Source of the DNA: CBDEFX01 sp965237635
Lineage (GTDB): Bacteria; Chloroflexota; Dehalococcoidia; Lucifugimonadales; CAUZJF01
Direction of reading: 5' to 3'
Length of the DNA: 64,000 nt
Assembly: GCA_965237635.1 (NCBI GenBank)
Contig: CBDEFX010000001.1
Span: forward strand, 1,674,001 to 1,738,000
Position 1 is the first letter of the stretch. Each line of letters opens with the position of its first letter. Shown here piece by piece: positions 1 to 8,812 of the stretch. A program made the translations under genes and the position numbers. The notes beneath the pieces are model-generated. The model saw only the letters and a program-made list of their open reading frames with translations, did not search any database and was not told the DNA's origin.

Positions 1-397
1 AGTCCGAGTTGCGGACCCACGTGTGTGTCTTCCACCTCTCGTCGCTGCCGGCTTGCACGATCAGAGAGGGGTAGATCAGCAGACCCTCGGTCTGGGACCG
101 CTCACAGATGATCATCAAGGGGTCGCTGCCCTCGTCGATCAGCTGTTTGGCGATCTGGTGAGGCCGCCGCCACACGAGACTCGGCCACTTCTCTACGTTG
201 TGGCCCCAGAGCTCGCCCACCTTCGTGTCATGCAACATCGTGCGCCCCTCCCCCAGGCAGAACACGAGGGCCTCTATCGGCGTGCCCAGCAGCCCATCGA
301 CAGCCTCCAGGTACTCCTCCTTCTGCATGGGAGGCTCGTACATATAGATCAGCACGTGACGCCCATCGTCGTAGAACATCATACGTGGCTTTGGCAT
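1..397 (-). CDS. Conserved hypothetical protein, 3' end outside the window
   Basis: An open frame on the minus strand starts at 397 behind a GGAGGAG ribosome site and runs off the left edge, so only about 132 N-terminal residues are visible. It begins MPKPRMMFYDDGRHVLIYMY and later carries LVFCLGEGRTMLHDTKVGEL and ELWGHNVEKW. The mixed hydrophobic and charged pattern, with a repeated strand-helix feel, suggests a cytosolic enzyme-like fold, possibly a TIM barrel, but that is a guess. I recall similar hypothetical proteins near amidohydrolases in marine Chloroflexota, from memory only. The D-aminoacylase-like gene lies next to it in the same orientation, about 250 bases upstream. Function unknown. 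Confidence 0.75.
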   Translation of the reverse strand, partial: MPKPRMMFYDDGRHVLIYMYEPPMQKEEYLEAVDGLLGTPIEALVFCLGEGRTMLHDTKVGELWGHNVEKWPSLVWRRPHQIAKQLIDEGSDPLMIICERSQTEGLLIYPSLIVQAGSDERWKTHTWVRNSD

Positions 398-645
398 AAC
401 TCCTCCTCCTGGTTCACGTGGAACATTGATGGCTTGGCGGCCCGCGGCTGGAAAGCGCCACCGGCTCGACGAACGGCACCCATTATACGGCGTCTGGGAA
501 GCATAGCCGCTGGTGATCACTCTAGTTCTCGGTTCCTCGGGGCGAGTTCTCCATCAGACCGCCCGCGAGTGTCGCCAAGTAAGTCGCCTGTTGGTCTTGC
601 GAGCTCTGAGGCGGATTCTGATCAGCGGCTCAAGCGAAGACCGAT

Positions 646-2232
646 TCAAGGAACGGCCTGGCCTGCAAGGACTCCCGTACACCGCTCCTGGTCTACGGCA
701 ACCTGGCCGTTGACCAGGACGTAGGGAATGCCGACCGGAAACCGTTTCGGGTCGTCGTACGTGGCGGTGTCGATCACGCGGTCGGCGTCGAACACGGTGA
801 TGTCGGCGAAGTAGCCCTTCTCGATGCGGCCACGCTTGGCCAGCCCGAAGCGCCGGGCCGGTCGGTCGGTCATCCGGTGGACCATTCCCTCCAACGAGAT
901 GCCGCCGAACTCCCGCCGCAGGCGCCCCAGGAACCGCGGGAATGCGCCGTAGGACCGTGGGTGCGGCATACCGCCGGCAGGAGTGATGTCGCTGCAGACC
1001 ATATAGTCGTCCCGGGCCAGCAGCTCCATCGAGTCGCGGCTGACCTGCCGCCAGACACCGGAGCTGACGGGCGGCGGCATCGTGTAACCGACCGCCAGGT
1101 CTTCGTCCAGCAGCAGGTCGCATAGCGCTTCTCCCTGGGAGACGCCGCGGTCTTCGGCGACCTGCGCCAGGGTGAGGCCCTCCAGGTGGCTGTTCTTCGG
1201 CAGATAAGAAAAGGCCACCTCATCAAGGGAGCGGGTCCGGTCGGCCTCAGACTCTAGATGAGCGACAATCGTCGTGCGCTCAGCCGGGTCCTTCAGACGC
1301 CGGATGATGGCCTCCGGCCCACCCTCTTGCGCCTCGCTGGGTAGGAACCCCACGGGGATCGAGCTCCCGCTGGCGTATGGGTAGATGTCGAGCGTGACGT
1401 CCACCCCGTCCGCCTTCGCCTCGTCGATGAGCCTCATATGCTCACTTGATTTGCCCGCGTTCTTAGCATCAGTCCGGTAGTGCGCGAAGTGGAGCTTGAC
1501 GCCAGACCTGCGAGCGATCTCCAGCGCCTCGGGAACGCCACCACCTCCGAAAGCGCGCTCACGGTTGGCCATTCGCGGCTCCGACATGTAGACGCCCCCG
1601 GCGTCGCGAACAACCTCGCAGAGCTCGATCAGCTCATCGGTGCTCGTCCACGGGCCCGGATAGTAGCTGGAGCCGGTAGAGAAACCGACCGCGCGCTGCT
1701 CGATGCCCTCGCGGACAAGCCGTTTGGCGGCCTTCATGGAGTCCCCGGCCAGCGGCCGGTCGTGGAAGCCCACAACCTCCAGCCGGACCGTGCCGTTCGG
1801 CACCAGATAGGCGGTGTTGACGGCGACTTTCTTGTGGTAGTTTGCCCTGAACGCGGCCACGCTGCTCATGTCCAGGTCTTCCGGCGGCTCGCCCAGCAGC
1901 CCCTTGAGCCAGCGGCGGTAGACGAGGTAGTTCTCGTGCGACAGCGGTGCGTATGACATGCCGTCAATGCCGAGGAACTCGGTGGTTATGCCCTGTCTAA
2001 GGCCGCAGGCGTGCTGAGGGTCGACCAGCAAGTCTCCCTCGGAGTGGGTGTGTGTGTCGATGAAGCCGGGCGCGACTGTCAGTCCTGTGGCGTCGATCAC
2101 CCGACGTGCCTGGGCGCGCGCAAGGTCGCCGATCGCTTCGATGGTCTCTCTCGTGATGCCGACGTCAGCTCTATATGCGGGCGCCTCAGTGCCGTCCACG
2201 ACACTGCCGCCGATTATGAGAACGTCGAACAT
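646..2232 (-). CDS. N-acyl-D-amino-acid deacylase / D-aminoacylase family amidohydrolase
   Basis: A 528-residue metal-dependent amidohydrolase predicted to hydrolyse N-acyl-D-amino acids or related amides in the cytosol. The N-terminal composite beta segment starts DVLIIGGSVVDGTEAPAYRA. The metal-binding HxH follows in PGFIDTHTHSEGD (residues about 55-67), and the C-terminal end returns to a beta segment with ITVFDADRVID. The length fits D-aminoacylase (about 480-540 residues). The start at 2232 has GGAGATATACG before ATG. The substrate cannot be read from sequence; dihydropyrimidinase-like or other amidohydrolases are alternatives. It is transcribed toward the hypothetical gene at the left edge. 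Confidence 0.85.
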   Translation of the reverse strand: MFDVLIIGGSVVDGTEAPAYRADVGITRETIEAIGDLARAQARRVIDATGLTVAPGFIDTHTHSEGDLLVDPQHACGLRQGITTEFLGIDGMSYAPLSHENYLVYRRWLKGLLGEPPEDLDMSSVAAFRANYHKKVAVNTAYLVPNGTVRLEVVGFHDRPLAGDSMKAAKRLVREGIEQRAVGFSTGSSYYPGPWTSTDELIELCEVVRDAGGVYMSEPRMANRERAFGGGGVPEALEIARRSGVKLHFAHYRTDAKNAGKSSEHMRLIDEAKADGVDVTLDIYPYASGSSIPVGFLPSEAQEGGPEAIIRRLKDPAERTTIVAHLESEADRTRSLDEVAFSYLPKNSHLEGLTLAQVAEDRGVSQGEALCDLLLDEDLAVGYTMPPPVSSGVWRQVSRDSMELLARDDYMVCSDITPAGGMPHPRSYGAFPRFLGRLRREFGGISLEGMVHRMTDRPARRFGLAKRGRIEKGYFADITVFDADRVIDTATYDDPKRFPVGIPYVLVNGQVAVDQERCTGVLAGQAVP

Positions 2233-2370
2233 CGTATATCTCCGGAAGTAGTGGATAGACGGCGGCTGGCGGCAGTGCGGCGTTGAGACATGGCCCTAGG
2301 GGAGTGGTGTCACGGACGTCAAAGTAGATGCGAATGAGGATAGAACCGCCAATCGAGCAAGCCCCGGGTC

Positions 2371-2685
2371 CTACCTTACGTGCTCGTGGCCGCCGTTCCC
2401 CTCGAAGTTGCGTGTGCTGAATACCCCCAGGTCCCGGCCCTGGTGCACGTGCACGATGACCTCTTGCCTGGTAATGCCCACCGAGTCCAGCAGCTCCTCG
2501 TCGATGGTGTCGACCAGGTCCTGGATCTCGTCTGTCGTCAGATTTTCGGCGATGCTTAGAGTGGCGTGCACAACGGGGTCGGCGAAGTGAATATCAACCC
2601 TACCAGCTGCATTATCGTCTCTAAGCACAGTATGGCACTCAGAGAAAGCTGTTCTGCACTCACGCTCAAAGTAGAATTTGCTCAT
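2371..2685 (-). CDS. Small conserved hypothetical protein
   Basis: A 104-residue acidic protein with no signal peptide or membrane segment. It has an alternating strand-helix pattern (VDIHFADPVVHATLSIAENL, then TTDEIQDLVDTIDEELLDS, then EVIVHVHQGRDLGVF). The gene lies 34 bases after proA in the same direction, so it may be the last gene of a proBA transcript. No family was recognised. The good codon structure and the absence of a better competing frame support it being real. Confidence 0.6.
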   Translation of the reverse strand: MSKFYFERECRTAFSECHTVLRDDNAAGRVDIHFADPVVHATLSIAENLTTDEIQDLVDTIDEELLDSVGITRQEVIVHVHQGRDLGVFSTRNFEGNGGHEHVR

Positions 2686-2719
2686 TGTGTGCCTGCCATG
2701 TTCTGCGCTGGGATGCGGT

Positions 2720-3994
2720 CTACTCCCGCACCTGCCCGGTACCCAACACAGTCCACTTGTATGACGTCAGCTCCTTGAGGCCCATCGGCCCTCTTGCATG
2801 CATCTTGTTGGTACTAATGGCCACCTCGGCACCCAGACCCAGCTCGCCGCCATCGTTGAACACGGTGCTGGCGTTGACGATCACCACACCGGAGTCCACG
2901 TCGTCCAGAAATCGCATAGCGGCGGAGTAGTCCTCCGAGATTATGGCATCCGTGTGGCCCGACCCGTAGCTCTCGATGTGCTCAAGAGCCTCCTCCAGGG
3001 TGTCCACGACCTTGACCGCCGCGGTCAGCGACAGAAACTCCTTCCCCCAGTCCTGGTTGGTCGCCGATACAGCTGCGCTACCGTCTACCTGGCCTAGGAT
3101 GCTCAGGGCCCTACGGTCGCAACGCATCTCGACCCCGGACTTGGCGAACTCTGTAGCCATTCGAGGCAGGAAGGACGATGCAATTCCGGAGTGCACCAGC
3201 AAGGTGTCGAGCGCATTGCACGCGTAGGGCCGAGAGGTCTTCGCATTCAGAGCTATGGCAGTAGCCTTATCAACGTCCGCCTCGCGATCGACGTATATGT
3301 GACACACCCCCACGCCACCGGTCACGGCAGGCATGGACGCCTCCTCGGCGACGCGACGGACGAGCTCCGCCCCACCTCTAGGTATCATCAAATCTATATA
3401 GTCCGACATGGCCAGCATCTCGCCCACCAGCGCGCGGTCTGTGGACTCCACGAACTGGACCGCGTCGTGCGGTATGCCCGCGCTCTCGATGCTGTCCCTG
3501 ATCAGCTCGACCAGGGCCTTGTTAGTGCGAAACGCCTCTTTCCCACCACGCAGAATGACCGCATTGCCGGATTTCAGACACAGGACCCCGATATCGATGG
3601 TCACGTTCGGACGGCTCTCGTATATCGCGCCGATGACGCCGAGCGGTACTCTGCGCCTCGCTACCTGTAGACCGTTTGGCCGCCTCCCCGCGTCGAAAGT
3701 CTCACTGATCGGGTCCGGCATGGCGGCGATACCGCGCACATCATCGGCCAACGACTGGATACGCTCATCGCTCAGCGCGAGCCGGCCCAATACAGCCTCG
3801 CTCAAGCCGGCCGCTCGACCAGCTTGTAGGTCGGCTTCATTGGCCGCCACTATTTCCTGTCGACGCGCTACCAGGCTGTCTGCGATATTCACCAACGCCT
3901 GGTCTCTAACACGTCCAGACAGCTTTGCCACCGCTCTGGAGGCCTTACGAGCGTTGGCCCCTTTTAGTTCAAGCTCTTCAACGACGGTTTGCAA
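2720..3994 (-). CDS. proA: Gamma-glutamyl phosphate reductase
   Basis: Second step of proline synthesis: NADPH-dependent reduction of gamma-glutamyl phosphate to glutamate-5-semialdehyde. The 424 residues match the family length. Visible hallmarks are RRVPLGVIGAIYESRPNVT (residues about 113-131), GNAVILRGGKEAFRTN, the PRGGAELVRRV stretch, the catalytic-cysteine region TSRPYACNALDTLLVH, and the C-terminal LGLGAEVAISTNKMHARGPM. Translation appears to start at a TTG with GGAGA about seven bases upstream. It lies 31 bases downstream of proB in the same orientation, the usual proBA operon. Confidence 0.95.
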   Translation of the reverse strand: MQTVVEELELKGANARKASRAVAKLSGRVRDQALVNIADSLVARRQEIVAANEADLQAGRAAGLSEAVLGRLALSDERIQSLADDVRGIAAMPDPISETFDAGRRPNGLQVARRRVPLGVIGAIYESRPNVTIDIGVLCLKSGNAVILRGGKEAFRTNKALVELIRDSIESAGIPHDAVQFVESTDRALVGEMLAMSDYIDLMIPRGGAELVRRVAEEASMPAVTGGVGVCHIYVDREADVDKATAIALNAKTSRPYACNALDTLLVHSGIASSFLPRMATEFAKSGVEMRCDRRALSILGQVDGSAAVSATNQDWGKEFLSLTAAVKVVDTLEEALEHIESYGSGHTDAIISEDYSAAMRFLDDVDSGVVIVNASTVFNDGGELGLGAEVAISTNKMHARGPMGLKELTSYKWTVLGTGQVRE

Positions 3995-4025
3995 CTAATG
4001 TCTCCAGTACGCAGCCGCTGCGGCT

Positions 4026-5198
4026 CTAAGAAACCACCATGTTGTTCCGGTGAATGACTTCATCTCCGTACTGATGGCCGAGGATATCGGCTATCTGTCC
4101 GGAGTGCGACCCCATGATCTTCGCCAACTCCTCGGAGCCGTAGTTCGTGATCCCAGAGGCTATCTGGCCCCGGTCTGAGTCCAGGATGAGAACTATATCG
4201 CCGCGCTCGAAGGGGCCCGATACCTCCTTAACGCCGGCCGGGAGAAGGCTGCGGTTACCGTGGACTAGCACGCTGGATGCGCCGTCGTCGACCACTATCT
4301 CGCCTCTGCTGGAGAGCCCACTGAGTAACCAACGCCTGCGGCTGTCCATCTTGGTGCTAGTCGCCGAGAACTTGGTGCCGATTCGGTCCCCATTCGCCAG
4401 CCTGGTCAGCACGTCACGCTCGAGCCCGCTGGCGATGACGACGTCGACTCCCGAGGCGATCGCGAGCTTGGCGGCCTCCAGCTTCGTAGCCATCCCTCCC
4501 CGTCCCTGGTCGCCCCACGACGCTCCGCCCATCGCCTCGACCTCTTCGTCCAGGCCGTCCACCGAAGGAATCAGCCGGGCGTCAGGGTCAAGATGGGGGT
4601 CGGCCGTGTATAGCCCTTCGACCTCGCCCAGTATCACCAGTACGTCGGCGTCGACCAGGTTGGCAACCATCGCAGAGAGGTTATCGTTGTCGCCGAACAC
4701 ATCGCCAGCCAGCTCATCCACCGCCACAACGTCGTTCTCGTTGATAATCGGAATTACCCGAAGCTCGAGGAGCGAGAGGAGCGTGTTGCGCACGTTTAGA
4801 TACCCCAGTCTATCGCTGAGGTCTTTGCGAGAAAGCAGAGCCTGGGCCACTGGGATCTGATGCCAATCGAATAGCTGCTCGTAGGCATGCATGAGACGCG
4901 CCTGACCCGCCGCCGCCATCACCTGTTTGAACGGGACGTTTCGCCCTTCCCTTGGGACGCCCAGAGCATGCCGTCCAGCCGCAACCGCGCCTGAGGAGAC
5001 CAGGATCGTCTCTACGCCGTCCCCATGAAGACGCGCCATCTGTTCCACGAGAGTCGCCATGACTTGAAGGTTCAGGCGGTCCCCGCCGCGCGTCAGCAGC
5101 GTAGTGCCAGCCTTGACGACAACACGACGATAGGAAGTCGCAACGTCATTCTGTTGGGACTTGGTGGCGGCGGTGCGGGTCTTGCTCTGTGGCGACAT
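4026..5198 (-). CDS. proB: Glutamate 5-kinase with C-terminal PUA domain
   Basis: First, feedback-regulated step of proline synthesis: ATP-dependent phosphorylation of glutamate. The amino-acid kinase domain starts at YRRVVVKAGTTLLTRGGDRL (residues about 23-42), with ILVSSGAVAAGRHALG, NENDVVAVDEL, FGDNDNLSAMVA and GGMATKLEAAKLAIASGVD. A PUA domain follows from about residue 290 (GEIVVDDGASSVLVHGNRSLLP). The total of 390 residues is slightly long because of a 20-residue polar N-terminal extension. It is the first gene of proBA; GAGG lies about nine bases before the ATG. Confidence 0.95.
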   Translation of the reverse strand: MSPQSKTRTAATKSQQNDVATSYRRVVVKAGTTLLTRGGDRLNLQVMATLVEQMARLHGDGVETILVSSGAVAAGRHALGVPREGRNVPFKQVMAAAGQARLMHAYEQLFDWHQIPVAQALLSRKDLSDRLGYLNVRNTLLSLLELRVIPIINENDVVAVDELAGDVFGDNDNLSAMVANLVDADVLVILGEVEGLYTADPHLDPDARLIPSVDGLDEEVEAMGGASWGDQGRGGMATKLEAAKLAIASGVDVVIASGLERDVLTRLANGDRIGTKFSATSTKMDSRRRWLLSGLSSRGEIVVDDGASSVLVHGNRSLLPAGVKEVSGPFERGDIVLILDSDRGQIASGITNYGSEELAKIMGSHSGQIADILGHQYGDEVIHRNNMVVS

Positions 5199-5383
5199 CA
5201 GAGGTGCCTCGGTGGCTAGCTAGACGGGCGCGCCTAACAGACCCATTATATCAGCGCCCGTCAGGGGCCAACAAGGAATGCAAAAGTCACATCGTCTCTC
5301 GCGAAAAATCTTTGAGGCCGACAAATGCGGTTGGTAGCTGCGGAGTCGGAGGGGCCGATCGCTGGGAGACCCGGGCTATTCCC

Positions 5384-6454
5384 TCACCACGTGGGGCTGT
5401 CGTCTCGAAAGCCGTTGTTCGTAAGGCGGGACTGGTTCGAGCCGTCCGAGTCCATCACGAACATCTCGGCGGCAGCGTCTTTCTCTGAGACGAAGGCGAT
5501 CCTCTTCCCGTTGGGGGACCAGATCGGCTGCCTGTCCCGTACGTCGTTATGTGTGAGCCTTTCCAGATTGCCCCCATCTATGTCGGTAACGTAAATCTCA
5601 GCGTTTCCGTCCCTGTCGGAGACAAACAGGAGCCTCGTTCCGTCCGGCGACCAGGAGAGGTCTGACTCTACTCCTTCGCTGTCGCTGACCCTCTTTTGCT
5701 CACTGCCATCGGCGTTCATGACGTATATCTCCGGGTTCCCATCTCGCCGGGATAGAAAGGCGATCGTTTTGGAGTCGGGAGACCACAGCGGGCTGAAGTC
5801 TAGCTCTTCGGTCAGGCGAAAGTAGTTGACCCCGTCCGGATTCCTGACATGTATTCCCCGCTTGTCTCCTTGGTACATAGCGTAAACGACCGACTGGCCG
5901 TCGGGTGACCAATCGCCGACCTCGCCCTCCGTGATAGCCGTCAACAACGTTGGATTCGAGCCATCGGCGTTCACCATGTAAATAGAGGTGCTCGTATCGT
6001 TCTCCACCAGGTATGTTATCCGGCTGCTATTTGGAGACCAACGTTGACTCCCGTGCCTGCCGGGCCCCGTGGTCAGCCGCCGCCGCTCGGTACCGTTTAG
6101 CTCCATGACCTCTAGCGCGACATCATCGCCGGAGCCAGACAGGAAGGCAACAAGCTTCCCGTTCGGAGAGATGACAGGCGAGAACTCGTCCGCAACCGTA
6201 TCGGTAAGATTTGTCTCACCTTCGCCGGCAGGGCCCACCGAGTAGAGCTCCAGGTTGCCATCCCTGTCCGAGACGAAGATCAAAGGGGATGAGCTAACGG
6301 CACAGGCGCTAGCTGAGATCGCCACCAAACAGATCGAAAGGAGCGCACCGGCCAGACCGCTACGGAACCGACCTCTGCCGGCTGCCCAACCGTGCCGCAG
6401 CTTTCGCGAAAAATGTGCTGGCTTGAGAGTCCCCATTGGGCTTTCGCGTCTCAT
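5384..6454 (-). CDS. TolB-like beta-propeller (PD40/WD40-like) exported protein
   Basis: A 356-residue protein with a basic N terminus and one hydrophobic segment (LAGALLSICLVAISASACAV), which looks like a signal peptide, possibly a lipoprotein with Cys at ASAC. The rest consists of repeated PD40 blades such as SPNGKLVAFLS, SPDGQSVVYAM, SPDSKTIAFLSRRDGNPEIY, SPDGTRLLFVSDRDGNAEIY and SPNGKRIAFVS, giving six or seven blades. Such propellers bind proteins or ligands at the cell surface; the partner is not known. The start may be the ATG at 6454 or at 6436. It stands alone between proB and the divergent FHA gene. Confidence 0.85.
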   Translation of the reverse strand: MRRESPMGTLKPAHFSRKLRHGWAAGRGRFRSGLAGALLSICLVAISASACAVSSSPLIFVSDRDGNLELYSVGPAGEGETNLTDTVADEFSPVISPNGKLVAFLSGSGDDVALEVMELNGTERRRLTTGPGRHGSQRWSPNSSRITYLVENDTSTSIYMVNADGSNPTLLTAITEGEVGDWSPDGQSVVYAMYQGDKRGIHVRNPDGVNYFRLTEELDFSPLWSPDSKTIAFLSRRDGNPEIYVMNADGSEQKRVSDSEGVESDLSWSPDGTRLLFVSDRDGNAEIYVTDIDGGNLERLTHNDVRDRQPIWSPNGKRIAFVSEKDAAAEMFVMDSDGSNQSRLTNNGFRDDSPTW

Positions 6455-6816
6455 CTGTGGCTAGAGTTGCTTGTTCTTTGTGGTCCTATTGAAGGAGCGA
6501 GCCCGCTGCCTCAAGTAGACCGGCGGGGACGAGCCAGAGCCTCGTCTGCGACCAATATCCTACCATATCGGAATGCCAGGACAGCCAAGAGAGACGGCGG
6601 TCTGGTTTCTGCCCGTTGCTCGTTTCACAGGACGCCCAGTGTTGACACCGATTGGCGTGGTACGTAGCATGACTTCAATGGGCCTCCGGCGGCTACAGGT
6701 TGCTGCGCACTGCTGCCGGTACGGTTCTAACGTCGAATCATTCACGATTGCTCGCGCATCTTCACTAATCCCAGATACCGACTAAATCCCTTCCGCCGTC
6801 AAGGGGGAAGGTTAGG
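6455..6816. other. Intergenic region, no gene seen
   Basis: About 360 bases between two divergent genes. The frames here are short and lack ribosome sites. It must hold the promoters of both neighbours, but no convincing -35/-10 pair was identified. Confidence 0.5.
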
Positions 6817-7233
6817 ATGGGGGTGAAGGTCTTCAGTCATGGGGCGGTTGACAAAGCACTAGGATCCAGTCCACAAACTATGACTTTCACATCTGAGGCG
6901 ATGCTATTGGTACGGGGAGGCCCTGAAGAGGGGAGCAAGATAGCTCTCTCTAAAGGGACGATGAAGCTTGGTCGTACCGCGCAGAACGACATAGTCTTGG
7001 ACCAGGATGGAGTATCTCGGCGGCACGCTCGCATTCGCAGCGATTCCAGCGGCTTTTGGATCTCAGACCTCAGGAGCCGCAACGGCACCTTTGTCAACGG
7101 AGAGCGTCTTGGAATCGAGCCTCGCCGGCTGCGCCACCTGGACCGCATCGAGCTGACAGAGAACACGGCTAGCCACTGGGTTTTCCTCGAGCCGCAGGCG
7201 ACCACCGATCTGTCCAGCGTGTCGGTGGAGTAG
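6817..7233 (+). CDS. FHA-domain protein
   Basis: A 138-residue protein made almost entirely of one forkhead-associated domain, which binds phosphothreonine peptides. Key residues are visible: KLGRTAQNDIVLDQDGVSRR (the GR, then SRRH) and DLRSRNGTFVNGERL. The start at 6817 has GGGGGAAGGTTAGG just upstream; the later in-frame ATG at 6880 has no ribosome site. It lies 11 bases upstream of the prepilin peptidase gene, so the two are probably co-transcribed. A kinase partner is not in the window. Confidence 0.85.
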   Translation: MGVKVFSHGAVDKALGSSPQTMTFTSEAMLLVRGGPEEGSKIALSKGTMKLGRTAQNDIVLDQDGVSRRHARIRSDSSGFWISDLRSRNGTFVNGERLGIEPRRLRHLDRIELTENTASHWVFLEPQATTDLSSVSVE

Positions 7234-7244
7234 CCATCCAGCCC

Positions 7245-8048
7245 ATGTCCGCGGTGATCGCCTTCGCCATTGGAGTCTCGGTCGGTAGCTTTGTGAACGT
7301 GGTCGCCGACCGGTTGCCGCACGGGAAATCCCTGGTAAGTCCCCGGTCTTACTGCTCCTCCTGCAATCGACCCCTATCTAATATCGAGCTGGTCCCCATC
7401 TTTAGCTATCTCTGGCTAAGGGGGAGGTGCCGCCACTGCGGGGCACCGATACCCGTCCGCGTGATTGTCGTGGAGGTGACCACCGGCCTCTTGTTCACCG
7501 CGGTCTACCTGAGATTTGACTTCGGTTTTGATTTTGTCGTCTTGGCCGCCGCGGTCTCACTCTTGCTCGCCGTTGCAATCATCGACCTTGAGCACAAACT
7601 TATCCTTAATCGAATCGTATTTCCGAGCCTCGTGATTATTCTGATCGTCGCACCATTCTGGCCCTCGCTTGGCCTACCCAGAACATTTCCTGCCGGCTCA
7701 GAAATGCTTGCCTCCCTCGCCAACTCTCTCGTGGCCGGTATAGGTGCCTTCCTACTTTTCTTGACGATCTACGTGGCCTATCCCAACGGGATGGGTGGAG
7801 GAGATGTTAAGCTCGCTGGACTAATTGGGCTTTTGGTAGGATTCCCGGGACTGATTGTGGCCCTGTGGGGTGGAATAGTCAGCGGCGGTCTGGTGGCAAT
7901 CGTCCTTCTGGTCCTTCGCAGGAAGGGCAGAAAAGACGAGATATCGTTCGGATCGTTCCTCTCAGCCGCCGCAATCGTGGCCCTGCTTTGGGGCAGCGAC
8001 ATCATCTCCGGTTATAACGCCGTGGCGGAAAGGATCACCGGCTTGTGA
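7245..8048 (+). CDS. Prepilin peptidase (type IV leader peptidase, A24 family)
   Basis: An integral-membrane aspartic protease that cleaves class III signal peptides of type IV pilins, often also N-methylating them. The N terminus has GVSVGSFVNVVADRLP, followed by the zinc-like pair CSSC and CRHC (residues about 39-70). The catalytic aspartates are in AIIDLEHKLILN and GMGGGDVKLAGLIG. Seven or eight hydrophobic segments span 267 residues, normal for the family. No pilin genes lie nearby. Confidence 0.93.
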   Translation: MSAVIAFAIGVSVGSFVNVVADRLPHGKSLVSPRSYCSSCNRPLSNIELVPIFSYLWLRGRCRHCGAPIPVRVIVVEVTTGLLFTAVYLRFDFGFDFVVLAAAVSLLLAVAIIDLEHKLILNRIVFPSLVIILIVAPFWPSLGLPRTFPAGSEMLASLANSLVAGIGAFLLFLTIYVAYPNGMGGGDVKLAGLIGLLVGFPGLIVALWGGIVSGGLVAIVLLVLRRKGRKDEISFGSFLSAAAIVALLWGSDIISGYNAVAERITGL

Positions 8049-8069
8049 CCGCCAGCAGAACTTGCGCTT

Positions 8070-8098
8070 TTGACTACACTATCTCACCCCTCTATAAT
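8070..8098 (+). promoter_or_regulatory. Strong sigma-70-type promoter
   Basis: TTGACT (8070-8075) and TATAAT (8093-8098) are separated by exactly 17 bases. It is among the best-matched promoters in the window and would start RNA near 8105, upstream of the structured leader and DUF4395 gene. Confidence 0.75.
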
Positions 8099-8104
8099 AG
8101 GAAT

Positions 8105-8245
8105 ATGCTGCTGAATACTTGCGCTTGTACGATGGCACAACTGAGGGAGGAAACCTGTCTGTAGGCTTCGAGTAACTTCTTTCCGGGCTTCAACACAGAC
8201 AGATGCATGCCCTCGTCTGAATCGACGAGGGCTCTTTTATTTCAC
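8105..8245 (+). ncRNA. Structured leader or small RNA ending in an intrinsic terminator
   Basis: From the predicted start near 8105, the RNA contains a perfect 8-bp outer stem (8155-8162 with 8195-8202, CTGTCTGT/ACAGACAG) enclosing 32 nt. A perfect 9-bp GC-rich hairpin follows (8209-8217 with 8224-8232), then TCTTTTATTT, a textbook intrinsic terminator. The DUF4395 start codon comes only about 20 bases after the terminator, with its ribosome site between. The layout suggests either a riboswitch/attenuator controlling that gene or an independent small RNA of about 140 nt. No known RNA family was recognised by eye. Confidence 0.6.
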
Positions 8246-8260
8246 TCAACCGAGGACGAC

Positions 8261-8791
8261 ATGACTGTAGGTACGAAAGAACAAATCAAGACCAGCTCGT
8301 TAACGAACACCCTGAGGTTAGTATTCAGTTTCACCAACCCCGTAAACGAGGTTGCGGCCAGGATAGTGGCCGGCATGGTGCTAGCGCTGACGTTAGCCAT
8401 CGTACTCACCGGCCAGTCGTGGCTGATGTTCGTGCTGGCGTACGGCTTCCTGGCCCGGGTCGCCACCGGGCCCACCCTGAGTCCTATGGGGACCCTGGCT
8501 ACTCGAGTCCTTGCACCACGTGTCGCCAAACGGCGGCTGGTGCCCGGTCCGCCTAAGCGCTTCGCTCAGACGGTCGGCCTCGTGTTCTCGGTGACCGCGC
8601 TGGCGCTGTACTACGGCGTAGGGTCGACCGTCGCCGCCAACGGCGTGCTGGCGGTCCTCGGGGTATTTGCCTTCTTGGAGGCCTTCGTAGGGTTCTGCGC
8701 CGGGTGCTTCGTCTTTAATAACCTGATCCGCTGGGGGCTGATTCCCGAGTCGGTCTGCCGTGAATGTGTGGTGAGACCGGAGGCCCAATAG
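8261..8791 (+). CDS. DUF4395 family membrane protein
   Basis: A 176-residue integral membrane protein starting MTVGTKEQIKTSS. Four hydrophobic segments are separated by the conserved FLARVATGPTLSPMGTLATR loop. The C-terminal EAFVGFCAGCFVFNNLI carries the two-cysteine CAGC motif typical of DUF4395, and a further pair sits in CREC. The family is often next to thiol/sulfur-transfer genes, but its function is not established and no such neighbour is here. The start at 8261 (GAGGACGACATG) is preferred over 8207, which lies inside the terminator hairpin. Confidence 0.8.
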   Translation: MTVGTKEQIKTSSLTNTLRLVFSFTNPVNEVAARIVAGMVLALTLAIVLTGQSWLMFVLAYGFLARVATGPTLSPMGTLATRVLAPRVAKRRLVPGPPKRFAQTVGLVFSVTALALYYGVGSTVAANGVLAVLGVFAFLEAFVGFCAGCFVFNNLIRWGLIPESVCRECVVRPEAQ

Positions 8792-8812
8792 GGCCTAGGC
8801 CCGCGCTCTCGC

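Noticed and set aside
23..724. A 233-residue plus-strand frame at the left edge
   Set aside because: The minus strand has a better gene with a ribosome site over most of this stretch; the plus frame shows no coding pattern.
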